A stretch of DNA of 21,423 bases. Source: an uncultured Clostridia bacterium. GTDB lineage: Bacteria; Bacillota; Clostridia; Oscillospirales; Oscillospiraceae. The number at the start of each line of letters is the position of its first letter. Positions within the stretch are counted from its first letter, which is position 1. The stretch lies in NCBI GenBank assembly GCA_938023775.1, contig CALJDB010000321.1:1-21423 (forward strand), written 5' to 3'. A program made the position numbers and the translations under genes. Below are positions 1 through 6,832 of this stretch, one piece after another. Below the pieces are notes generated by a model, which saw nothing but the letters and a program-made list of their open reading frames with translations, was not told the origin of the DNA and did no database searches.

Positions 1-2
1 AT

Positions 3-1328
3 CGGGAGGTCTCCACCCCGGAGACGGAGTTTTACGACCTATTTGCCCGCTCGGGCAGTGCCATCCCCCAGGAACAAATGGTACAGGTGTTCGATCAGAG
101 CGGGAAGCTCTGCGTCATGCGGCCGGATTCCACCACCCCCATCGCCCGGGTGGCGGCCACAAAGCTTCGGGCCCTGCCCCTGCCCCAGCGGCTGTACTAC
201 GACCAGACCGTGTACCGGGCCGGGCCGGCCCACAGCGGCGGGAACCGGGAGCTCCCCCAGTGCGGGGTGGAGCTGATCGGAGCCGCCGGGATGAAAGCGG
301 ATCTGGAGATGGTGGCTACAGCAGTGGACGCCCTGCGGGTGTGCGGGGCCTCACGGTTCCATGTGGAGCTGGGCCACGCCGGCTTCTTCCGGGATGTGGC
401 CGCCCGGATGGAGCTGGAGGAGGGGGAGATGGAGCGGATGCGGGCCCTGATCGAGGGCAAAAACTTCGCCGCCCTGCGGGATATGCTCGCCCCCTTCCGG
501 GAGAACCCCGCCAGCGCGGCCCTGCTGCGCCTCTCCCGGCTGTTCGGCGGGCCGGAGGTGCTGGATGAGGCGGAGGCGCTGGCCGGGGAGACGGAGGCGG
601 TGGAGGCGGCGCGGCAGAGCGTGGTGCATCTGTACGGGCTGGGGACGGAGCGGGAGACCGGGCGGCGGATCCGATGGTCCGGCACCGGGTTTGCCGTGGG
701 CGCCGCCGGGGAGGAGACGGACGTTTTCCTCACCAACTGGCATGTGGCCGCCGGAAGCGGCAAATGCGAGGACGGCTCCATCCGCCTGTGGCTGCTGAAG
801 GACGGGGCGGAGCTGGACGCCAACCAGGCCCCCCTGGCCGGGTCCGCCGTGGAATGCCGGGTGCTGGCCACCACCGACGGCTACCCGGACGTGGCGGTGC
901 TCCAGACCATGGAGCCGGTGTCCGGCTACCGGGCGCTGCCCCTGCTGTCCTCCCGCCGGGTGGTGGACGGGACTCAGGTCTACGCCCTGGGCTTTGCCGG
1001 ACTGAAGGACACGAACAACGGGGCGGATTCCGGGCCGGAGGACGTGACCGTCACCCAGGGCACCATCACTGACCATTTAATTATGACCAGCGCGGGGAGC
1101 ACCCGCTCCGTCATCCATTCCGCCGCCATCCAGCACGGCTTTTCCGGTGTAGCGCCCGAAGACCTGATGCTGGTCGCTTTCAATGACGAGGGCGCTGGTG
1201 CGGCTTTTGCGGTCGAGCACGGGGGTGAAGTCCATCTCGAAGCGCCCGTCGCTGCTTGTGAAGTGCCACGGGGACATGTAGTCGTCGCGTCCCTTTTTCG
1301 TCGGAATGTGAAATTCCACCTGCTCTAA
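3..1328 (+). CDS. hisZ: Chimeric reading frame: HisZ fragment (5'-partial) fused to a protease fragment
   Basis: The frame is open from the left edge (first full codon at 3). The stretch to about 605 is recognisably HisZ, the catalytically inactive HisRS-like regulatory subunit of short-form ATP phosphoribosyltransferase (first step of histidine synthesis). Landmarks are VSTPETEFYDLF, RPDSTTPIARVAAT, RLYYDQTVYR, and a CGVELIGA stretch followed by ADLEMVATAVDAL. The HisZ N-terminus lies outside the window. The C-terminal half, including the YYTG and GGRYD-type motifs of the family, never appears: after EALAGETEAVEA the frame becomes trypsin-like. From about 1128 to the stop at 1328 it merely reads antisense through the DUF2804 gene, so the last roughly 65 residues are not a real domain. 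Arg codons to the junction are 16 CGG to 2 CGC by hand count, unlike the rest of the window. No full-length functional HisZ is encoded here. Whether this is a genomic fusion or an assembly chimera cannot be told from one sequence. Confidence 0.75.
   Translation, partial: REVSTPETEFYDLFARSGSAIPQEQMVQVFDQSGKLCVMRPDSTTPIARVAATKLRALPLPQRLYYDQTVYRAGPAHSGGNRELPQCGVELIGAAGMKADLEMVATAVDALRVCGASRFHVELGHAGFFRDVAARMELEEGEMERMRALIEGKNFAALRDMLAPFRENPASAALLRLSRLFGGPEVLDEAEALAGETEAVEAARQSVVHLYGLGTERETGRRIRWSGTGFAVGAAGEETDVFLTNWHVAAGSGKCEDGSIRLWLLKDGAELDANQAPLAGSAVECRVLATTDGYPDVAVLQTMEPVSGYRALPLLSSRRVVDGTQVYALGFAGLKDTNNGADSGPEDVTVTQGTITDHLIMTSAGSTRSVIHSAAIQHGFSGVAPEDLMLVAFNDEGAGAAFAVEHGGEVHLEAPVAACEVPRGHVVVASLFRRNVKFHLL
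606..1128 (+). pseudogene. Trypsin-like (DegP/HtrA-type fold) serine protease fragment, lacking the catalytic serine
   Basis: In the same frame as the HisZ fragment, residues from about RQSVVHLYGLG onward resemble a bacterial trypsin-like peptidase: GTGFAVG, then FLTNWHVA with the catalytic His codon at 741-743, then GYPDVAVLQT with the likely catalytic Asp at 888-890, then a core strand YALGFAG and VTVTQGTIT. The frame should next reach a GNSGGPL-type motif with the nucleophilic Ser. Instead, after HSAAI (about 1125) it turns into the antisense of the DUF2804 gene. Two triad members are present, the third is missing, and there is no start codon or signal peptide of its own. Codon style (mainly CGG, GCC) matches the HisZ piece, so both pieces probably share a source. 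Junction positions are estimates good to about 10 bases. Confidence 0.6.
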
Positions 1329-2096
1329 TTTGTGCAGCCTGCCGTTATAAAACAGCGCGTTTTCGCTCGCGGCGGAGGTGTCGCCGAAGCCGTAGCCGAT
1401 GTTCCAGCCGAAGGGGACGCCGCCGACCGCGCCGGAGGCGCTGCCCCAGTACCATGTATTTTTGTAAGTCCACACGCCGCGTCCCCAGTCCAGCACGGCG
1501 AAGGAGTCCGCCGGGTCGAAGGTGTAGGTCCGGTTGCCATAGCCGTAAGTAACGGTCCCGGCGGCGCGCAGGCAGTTGATCTTCTGATTGAAGTAAAAAT
1601 AGCCGGGCTTTTCAAAGGGCGTCGCGATGACGATGCTGTCCTCCGGCTCGTCCGTCAGCTCGATGCGCGCCGTGAGGCTGCCCTCCGGACCGAAGCGGCG
1701 CATCTGGGCGAGCAGCACACGCTTGCCGTCGACATGGCGGAAGTGGATGCCGTAGTCGCGCCCGGTGATGTCCGTGTCCCCGGCGGCGGAGTGCTCCGGA
1801 AGGGCGGTCGTCCCGCGCGGGAGCAGACGCATCGGGCTCGTCGTGATCTCCCAGCCCTCGTCGAAGTTCAGCAGGGAGATGCTGTCAAGCCCCATATAGC
1901 TGTTGTCCGCCACGGTGAGCGCGAGCCCGATATGACTGTTCGTGATGAGGTAATAGTCCCACTCCTTGATGCGCAGCGCGCCGGCGCGCACATCGGCGCG
2001 GTGGTAAATGGGCAGCATGCGCCGCGCCCAGCCGGGCTCCGTGAGCTCGCCCTGCTCGTTCAGAAGGGGGATGATCCGCGTGATCTCGTGCTGCAT
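1077..2096 (-). CDS. DUF2804 family protein, 3' end probably lost
   Basis: The protein is recognisable as DUF2804, a beta-rich, lipocalin/tocopherol-cyclase-like family of unknown function: MQHEITRIIPLLNEQGELTEPGWA at the N-terminus, then the Trp/Gly-rich core with WGRGVWTYKNTWYWGSASG, PFGWNIGYGFGD and QHQVFGRYTGKAVLD. The start at 2096 has an AGGAGA ribosome site (2105-2110), 8 bases upstream. It lies 21 bases after the helicase-loader gene and is probably co-transcribed with it. Family members normally continue after the VFGR-F/Y-G element with about 20 residues ending in a conserved E-x-H-N-x-W-like tail. Here the frame instead runs on with GGGMDDGAGAPRAGHN, which reads antisense to the protease fragment. 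I infer that the true gene is cut at about 1128 and that the last roughly 17 codons are foreign. The family assignment is firm; the exact native end is not. Confidence 0.8.
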   Translation of the reverse strand: MQHEITRIIPLLNEQGELTEPGWARRMLPIYHRADVRAGALRIKEWDYYLITNSHIGLALTVADNSYMGLDSISLLNFDEGWEITTSPMRLLPRGTTALPEHSAAGDTDITGRDYGIHFRHVDGKRVLLAQMRRFGPEGSLTARIELTDEPEDSIVIATPFEKPGYFYFNQKINCLRAAGTVTYGYGNRTYTFDPADSFAVLDWGRGVWTYKNTWYWGSASGAVGGVPFGWNIGYGFGDTSAASENALFYNGRLHKLEQVEFHIPTKKGRDDYMSPWHFTSSDGRFEMDFTPVLDRKSRTSALVIESDQHQVFGRYTGKAVLDGGGMDDGAGAPRAGHN

Positions 2097-2117
2097 TTGC
2101 TGCGTCTCCTTTTCTTT

Positions 2118-3098
2118 TTATCGGTACTTGTGCTCCAGCCGCTGGCGGCGCACGTCGCGCCCGACGAAGTCCAGCACGACGTATTCCCCGCCGAGGCGTG
2201 ACACGGTCTGCGGCAGGTAGCGCCGCGCCGTCTCCTCCTCGCTGAGGTTCGTGCTGATGATGGTCTTGCGCCCCGCGGTCAGGCGGGAGTTCACGATGTT
2301 ATAAAGCGCGCTCTGGGTGAAGCTTGTGGTCAGCTCCGTGCCGAGGTCGTCCAGAATGAACAGGTCGCAGTCGAGAATGCGCTTCACGCGCTCGCTCGCC
2401 TCGGCGTAATTTTCCGCGTCGCGGGAGAATTTCTGGGACTCGAAGGCGTCGAAGGCGTCCAGCGCCGTTTCGTAGACGACGGCGAAGCCGCGCCCGGACA
2501 CCGTTTTTGCGATGCAGCCGGAGAGGAAGGTCTTGCCGAGCCCCGTTCCGCCGCGGAACAGCAGGTTCGGTGAGTCGGGACCGAACTTCACCGCGTAGCT
2601 GCGGCAGGCGTTCAGCACGAGCTCCATCTGCTCGCGGTCTGCGCCGGTATAATAGTCGAGGGAGAAGTCCGCAAAGCTCTCCTCGCCGAGGGCGAGCGCC
2701 GCGGCGAGCTCCTTCGCGCGCTCGGACTCATAGAGCGCGCGGAGGCAGTGGCACATCTCCCCGCTCGGCAGATAGCCGCTGTCGCGGCAGTCCGGGCAAT
2801 CGATGTCGCCGTCGAGATAATTTTCCGGATAGCCTGCGGCGGCGAGGAGCTCCCCGTGGCGCTCGCAGAGCTCGGCGCTGCGGCGTTCGAGGTCGGCGAA
2901 CGCCTCCGGTCCCGCGTGGCTCACGGCGAGGGAGACGACCTCGCCCATCAGGGCGCGCAGCGCCGCGTCCGTATCGCGCAGCGCCGGGTTCTCCTGCCAG
3001 AGCCGCGCCTCGCGCGCGTCGCGCTCCGCCTCGTGCGCTTCGCGCCGCCGCGCAAGGGTGTCCCGCGCGCGGGCGAGCAGCTTTCCGTCAGTCGCCAT
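2118..3098 (-). CDS. dnaC: DnaC/DnaI-like replicative helicase loader (AAA+ ATPase)
   Basis: This 326-residue AAA+ protein resembles DnaI/DnaC/IstB-type helicase loaders, which open and load the DnaB-type hexameric helicase on DNA. The N-terminal region is charged and helical (residues 1-95). A four-cysteine zinc-type cluster follows, with C101 and C104 (CPDC) and C116 and C118 (CHC). The ATPase has Walker A GGTGLGKT at 183-190 and Walker B LFILDDLGTE around 246-255. The zinc element fits DnaI better than E. coli DnaC. The start at 3098 has a GGAGGA site 7 bases upstream and overlaps the end of the DnaD-like gene by 11 bases, so translational coupling is likely. The pairing with a DnaD-domain protein supports a primosome role rather than an IS21 IstB helper: there is no transposase nearby. 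The symbol dnaI would be equally fair. Confidence 0.9.
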   Translation of the reverse strand: MATDGKLLARARDTLARRREAHEAERDAREARLWQENPALRDTDAALRALMGEVVSLAVSHAGPEAFADLERRSAELCERHGELLAAAGYPENYLDGDIDCPDCRDSGYLPSGEMCHCLRALYESERAKELAAALALGEESFADFSLDYYTGADREQMELVLNACRSYAVKFGPDSPNLLFRGGTGLGKTFLSGCIAKTVSGRGFAVVYETALDAFDAFESQKFSRDAENYAEASERVKRILDCDLFILDDLGTELTTSFTQSALYNIVNSRLTAGRKTIISTNLSEEETARRYLPQTVSRLGGEYVVLDFVGRDVRRQRLEHKYR

Positions 3099-4014
3099 GT
3101 CCCGTTCCTCCGTTCATCTGCTCATACATTTTTCGCAGTATCTCCTGATTGCGCCGCTTCTGCTCGTCCTCCGGCGGGGTCTCCGCCGCGGGGCGGGCGG
3201 GGCTGACGCGGCGCGCGTCGCCCGCTTCGATCTCCGCCGGGGTGAAGAGCTTTTTCTCGCTCCAGCTCTGCAAAATGCGGTCCATATATTTCCAGACGAG
3301 CCGCCCGGTGGAGAGCACCGTGCGGTCGTAGGCGACGGCGATGGCGTCCGGCGAAAAGCCGAGGTCCAGCCACGACTGAACGTATTTCGCCTCGCTTGCC
3401 GTCAGCGCGCGGCCGCGGATCTGGAGGACCTCCTTCACCTGCTCGCCGAGCTTCTGCCGCTCGCGGTCACGGCGGATGTGCTCCTCCGCGGCGTCGAGCG
3501 TTGTGATCTCGTTTTCCGCCCAGAACCACGCCTCCTTCTCCACGGCGCGCATGGAGGGCATGCGTCCGGCGCCGCTGCGCCGCTGATAGTCCTCGATGCA
3601 GTGGTGCAGCAGCAGCATGATGACGTCCGGCGGCAGGGCGAGATAGTCGTAAATGCCGAAAAGCAGCTTCAAGTCTGCGGTGGAGAGCACCCTGCCGAGC
3701 GCGCGCTGCGCCTCGGCAACGACGTCCTCAAAGCCGGGGTCCGTCCGCGCCCGCGTGCCGATGTCCTCGGCGGTGTATTCCGGCATCGCCTTCTCCGGCA
3801 GCGGCTGCTCGCGATGCAGCAGACCGAGCCGCCGCAGCGTCTCCGCCGCGCGGGCGGTCTCCGCCTCGGATAAGCGGAGGTCCGCCGCCGCGTCCGTCAG
3901 GGAAAACCCGCCGCGGCGCAGGATATGCAGATAAAGCAGCGCCGCCGCGCCGTCCTTCGCGGCGAGCAGCCGGTCCGCGTCAGCGGACGACAAAATGCGG
4001 TTTTCCTCGTTCAT
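3088..4014 (-). CDS. dnaD: DnaD-domain replication initiation/primosome protein
   Basis: The N-terminal part (residues to about 80) looks like a winged helix-turn-helix (LSSADADRLL, then AAADLRLSEAETARAAETLRRLGLL). The C-terminal part is a DnaD/DnaB2-type domain, with LFGIYDYLALPPDVIMLLLHH and, near the end, a YVQSWLDLGFSPDAI block resembling the YxxxI-type motif of that family. DnaD proteins bind and remodel DNA and work with DnaB/DnaI in Bacillota to load helicase at oriC or at restart forks. A longer in-frame start exists at 4053 but has no ribosome site. The ATG at 4014 has GGAGAG 8 bases upstream and places the start about 50 bases after the predicted transcription start, so I chose 4014 (308 residues). 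The gene is first in the dnaD-loader-DUF2804 operon. The low-complexity Pro/Ala/Glu tail (around SPARPAAETPPEDEQ) is typical of linkers. Confidence 0.85.
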   Translation of the reverse strand: MNEENRILSSADADRLLAAKDGAAALLYLHILRRGGFSLTDAAADLRLSEAETARAAETLRRLGLLHREQPLPEKAMPEYTAEDIGTRARTDPGFEDVVAEAQRALGRVLSTADLKLLFGIYDYLALPPDVIMLLLHHCIEDYQRRSGAGRMPSMRAVEKEAWFWAENEITTLDAAEEHIRRDRERQKLGEQVKEVLQIRGRALTASEAKYVQSWLDLGFSPDAIAVAYDRTVLSTGRLVWKYMDRILQSWSEKKLFTPAEIEAGDARRVSPARPAAETPPEDEQKRRNQEILRKMYEQMNGGTGHGD

Positions 4015-4070
4015 GGTGTGCGCTCTCCGAATCTGTCTCTTGTAGTGGGTCATTTTGTGGTGGGTTATTC

Positions 4071-4100
4071 ATTATATCATAGAATTAGCGCTTGAATCAA
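4071..4100 (-). promoter_or_regulatory. Promoter of the dnaD-like operon (extended -10, shared -35)
   Basis: Read on the minus strand: -35 TTGATT (4095-4100), 18-base spacer, -10 TATAAT (4071-4076) preceded by TG one base away, an extended -10. The predicted start of transcription is near 4064, giving an untranslated leader of about 50 bases to the ATG at 4014. The -35 lies in the palindrome TTGAATCAA, which it shares with the opposite promoter. Confidence 0.7.
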
Positions 4101-4121
4101 GTCCCACTTATATGGTATAAT
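4092..4121 (+). promoter_or_regulatory. Promoter of the U32-maf-mreCD-mrdA operon (extended -10)
   Basis: -35 TTGAAT (4092-4097), 18-base spacer, perfect -10 TATAAT (4116-4121) with the TG of an extended -10 at 4113-4114. Transcription should begin near 4128, about 48 bases before the ATG at 4176. The AGGAG site at 4163-4167 lies 8 bases before that ATG. Confidence 0.75.
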
Positions 4122-4175
4122 AATTTGCTTAATAGTTACTATGCCGGATTTTATCCATTTACAGGAGAACGAGCC

Positions 4176-6260
4176 ATGCTGGAGCTTTTATCCCCTGCCG
4201 GAAGCCCGGAGGCTGTTGTCGCCGCCGTTCAGAACGGGGCGGACGCCGTTTATCTGGGGCTCGGCGGCTTCAACGCCCGCCGGGGCGCGAAAAATTTTTC
4301 CGAGCAGGAATTTATCGACGCGCTGCGCTACTGCCATGAGCGTGCCTGCCGCGTTTATGTCACGATGAATACCCTCGTGGGCGACCGCGAGATGGAGCAG
4401 GCGGCGGAGCTTGGGCGCTTCGTGTCCGATGCGGGGGCGGACGCCGTGCTGGTGCAGGACCTCGGGCTCGCGCGCGTGCTGCGCAGCGTCTGCCCCGATC
4501 TTCCGCTGCACGCCAGCACCCAGATGTCCGTCCATAATCTCGCCGGGGTCCACGCCGCGGCGCAGCTCGGCATGCGCCGGGTCGTCCTCGCGCGGGAGCT
4601 GAGCCGGGAGCAGATCCGATTCATCGCCGCGCGCAGCCCCATCGAGGTGGAGGTCTTTGTCCATGGCGCGCTCTGCTTCTGCCACAGCGGGCAGTGCTAT
4701 ATGTCCTCGCTCATCGGTCGTCGCAGCGGCAACCGCGGCATGTGCGCCCAGCCCTGCCGCATGCAGTACAGCGCCGGGCGCAGCAGCGAGGCTTACCCCC
4801 TCTCGCTGAAGGATAACTGCCTCGCAGACTTCCTCGGCGAGCTGGAGGACATGGGCGTCGCCTGCGTGAAGATCGAGGGGCGCATGAAGCGCCCGGAATA
4901 CGGCGCGATCGTCACGAAAATTTATCACCGCGCCATCCATGAACACACGCCGCCGACGGAGAAGGAGCTTGAAACGCTCCGCCTCGCTTTTTCGCGCGAC
5001 GGGTTCACGGACGGGTATTACACCGGGAAAAAGCAGGACATGCACGGCGTCCGCGGCGAGCCGGACAAGGACGCGAACAAGCTCTTCACCGCCGCGCGCC
5101 GCGCTTACGCCGCCGGGGAAATGCGCCGCGTGGACGTGGACTTTGCCGCCATCGTCCGCGCCGGGACGAGCGCGCGGGTCGCCGTGCGCGACGACGACGG
5201 GAACGAAGCCGCGGTCACGGGTCCCGTGCCGCAGCCGGCGCAGTCCGCCGCGCTGACGGAGAGCGCGCTCTCCGCCCAGCTTTATAAAACGGGCGGCACG
5301 CCCTACCGCTGCCGCCGGGTCAAGGCGGTCGTGGACGGCGGGCTTTTCCTCCCTGCCGCCGCGGTCAACGAGCTGCGCCGCGCCGCGCTCGCGGAGCTGA
5401 CGGCGAAGCGCGGTCAGCCGCCGCTGCGCCGCGCCGGGGCGATCCCGCCGCTGACGCGCGTCGTGCCGGAGCCGCGGACGGCGCAGCTCAACGTGCAGGT
5501 CCTCTCCGCCGAACAGCTGACGCCGGAGCTCGCCGCGCTGCGTCCGGGGCTCGTCTACGTCCCGCTGGAGCTTCTGGCGCAGAAGCCGGAATGCGTAAAG
5601 CCCTTCCGGGACGCGGGCGTCCCCGTCTCCGCCGTTATGCCCCGCGTCGTGACGGACACGGAGGCGGAGAAAGTCCTCGCGCTGCTGCGCGAGGTGCGGG
5701 AGCAGGGCGTGGAGGAGGTCCTCTGCGGCAATCTCGGCGAGATCGCGCTCGCGAAAAATCTCGGCTTCGCCGTCCGGGGCGACTTCGGGCTGAACGTTTT
5801 CAACTCCCAGACGATGCAGGTCCTCGCCGCGGCGGGGCTCCGGAGCGTCACGGCGTCGTTCGAGCTGCGCATCGCGCAGGTGCGCGATTTGGTCCGCGCG
5901 CTCGACACCGAGCTCATCGTCTACGGCCGCCTGCCCGCGATGGTGACGGACCAGTGCATCCTGAAGGAAGCCGGCGGAGCCTGCCCCTGCACGGGACCGG
6001 CGACGCTCTCCGACCGGATGGGCTCCGTTTTCCCGGTCGTGAGGGAATTTGGATGCAGAAATGTGATATTGAATGCCCATAAGCTCTTTTTAGCGGACAA
6101 GCCGGAGGACATCGCCGCCTGCCGCCTCTGGGCGGGACGGCTGCTGTTCACGACGGAGAGCCCGCGCGAATGCGTCGAGGTCGCGAAGAGCTATCTGGGC
6201 CAGAACGAATACTGCCCGAACGGGCTGACCCGCGGGCTATATTACCGAGGTGTGGAATGA
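4176..6260 (+). CDS. U32-family protein (peptidase U32 / RlhA-type RNA hydroxylation family)
   Basis: This 694-residue protein begins MLELLSPAGSPEAVVAAVQNG and carries the family signature FVHGALCFCHSGQCYMSSL at about 161-179, followed by GMCAQPCR with C190 and C194. Together with C167, C169 and C174 this is the cysteine-rich patch associated with an iron-sulfur cluster in RNA-modifying members. U32 proteins were first called peptidases, but E. coli RlhA (23S rRNA C2501 hydroxylation) and TrhP (tRNA U34 hydroxylation) show that many are prephenate-dependent RNA hydroxylases. The length is close to RlhA (about 650) rather than the shorter TrhP (about 450), and there is a long C-terminal region with SFELRIAQVRDL and GACPCTGPATLSDRMG. 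The ATG at 4176 was chosen over an in-frame one at 4092 because the latter lies inside the promoter. The stop overlaps the maf start (ATGA). The exact RNA target is unknown. Confidence 0.85.
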   Translation: MLELLSPAGSPEAVVAAVQNGADAVYLGLGGFNARRGAKNFSEQEFIDALRYCHERACRVYVTMNTLVGDREMEQAAELGRFVSDAGADAVLVQDLGLARVLRSVCPDLPLHASTQMSVHNLAGVHAAAQLGMRRVVLARELSREQIRFIAARSPIEVEVFVHGALCFCHSGQCYMSSLIGRRSGNRGMCAQPCRMQYSAGRSSEAYPLSLKDNCLADFLGELEDMGVACVKIEGRMKRPEYGAIVTKIYHRAIHEHTPPTEKELETLRLAFSRDGFTDGYYTGKKQDMHGVRGEPDKDANKLFTAARRAYAAGEMRRVDVDFAAIVRAGTSARVAVRDDDGNEAAVTGPVPQPAQSAALTESALSAQLYKTGGTPYRCRRVKAVVDGGLFLPAAAVNELRRAALAELTAKRGQPPLRRAGAIPPLTRVVPEPRTAQLNVQVLSAEQLTPELAALRPGLVYVPLELLAQKPECVKPFRDAGVPVSAVMPRVVTDTEAEKVLALLREVREQGVEEVLCGNLGEIALAKNLGFAVRGDFGLNVFNSQTMQVLAAAGLRSVTASFELRIAQVRDLVRALDTELIVYGRLPAMVTDQCILKEAGGACPCTGPATLSDRMGSVFPVVREFGCRNVILNAHKLFLADKPEDIAACRLWAGRLLFTTESPRECVEVAKSYLGQNEYCPNGLTRGLYYRGVE

Positions 6261-6832
6261 AGCTGATCCTTGCCTCCGCCTCCCCGCGCCGCAGGGAGCT
6301 GCTGGAGATGCTGCATGTTGAAAACCTGGAAATTCACCCCGCGAAGGGGGAGGAAAAGCCCCACCCGGAGCTGACGCCGGACGCGCTCGTGACGGAGCTC
6401 GCTTCCTGCAAGGCGGCGGAGGTCGCGGCGGCGTGGGCGCGCCCGGAGGACATCGTCGTCGGGGCGGACACCGTCGTCGTGCTGGACGGGCGGGTGCTCG
6501 GAAAGCCGAAAAGCGAGGCGGACGCCGCGGCGATGCTCCGCGCGTTGAGCGGGCGGACGCACACGGTCTATACCGGCGTCGCCGTAGAGCGCGGCGGGGA
6601 GCGGCGGCTGCACGCCGAGCGCACGGATGTGCGCTTCCGCGCCCTCACGGACGCGGAGATCGCGGCGTATATCGCCACCGGCGAGCCGATGGACAAGGCG
6701 GGAGCTTACGGCGCGCAGGGCTATGCGAGCTTATTTGTCGAGCATCTGGACGGCGACTTCTTCAACGTCATGGGTCTGCCGCTCTGCGCGCTCGGAAAAC
6801 TTTTGAAAGAGCTGGATGTGAGTTTGCTTTGA
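6257..6832 (+). CDS. maf: Maf family nucleoside triphosphate pyrophosphatase
   Basis: This 191-residue cytosolic Maf/YhdE-type enzyme hydrolyses dTTP, UTP or modified pyrimidine triphosphates to the monophosphate and pyrophosphate, a house-cleaning activity linked to cell division. It has the substrate-binding SASPRRRELL loop (residues 7-16), GADTVVV with the catalytic Asp at 71, the LGKP motif (81-84), the AYGAQG loop and NVMGLPL near the C-terminus; all expected motifs are intact. The start overlaps the U32 stop by four bases (ATGA), and its own stop overlaps the TTG start of mreC by four bases (TTGA), so three successive genes are translationally coupled. The neighbourhood of maf and mreC is common in Bacillota. 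The choice between dTTP/UTP (YhdE-type) and m7GTP (YceF-type) specificity cannot be made by eye. Confidence 0.93.
   Translation: MKLILASASPRRRELLEMLHVENLEIHPAKGEEKPHPELTPDALVTELASCKAAEVAAAWARPEDIVVGADTVVVLDGRVLGKPKSEADAAAMLRALSGRTHTVYTGVAVERGGERRLHAERTDVRFRALTDAEIAAYIATGEPMDKAGAYGAQGYASLFVEHLDGDFFNVMGLPLCALGKLLKELDVSLL

Noticed and set aside
2118..3098. IstB-type transposition helper of an IS21 element
   Set aside because: The zinc-type cluster, the overlapping DnaD-like gene and the absence of an istA transposase or terminal repeats favour a replication helicase loader.
4188..6080. 630-codon minus-strand frame opposite the U32 gene
   Set aside because: Antisense shadow of a well-conserved gene; low-complexity Arg/Ala/His-rich protein with no family features and no ribosome site.
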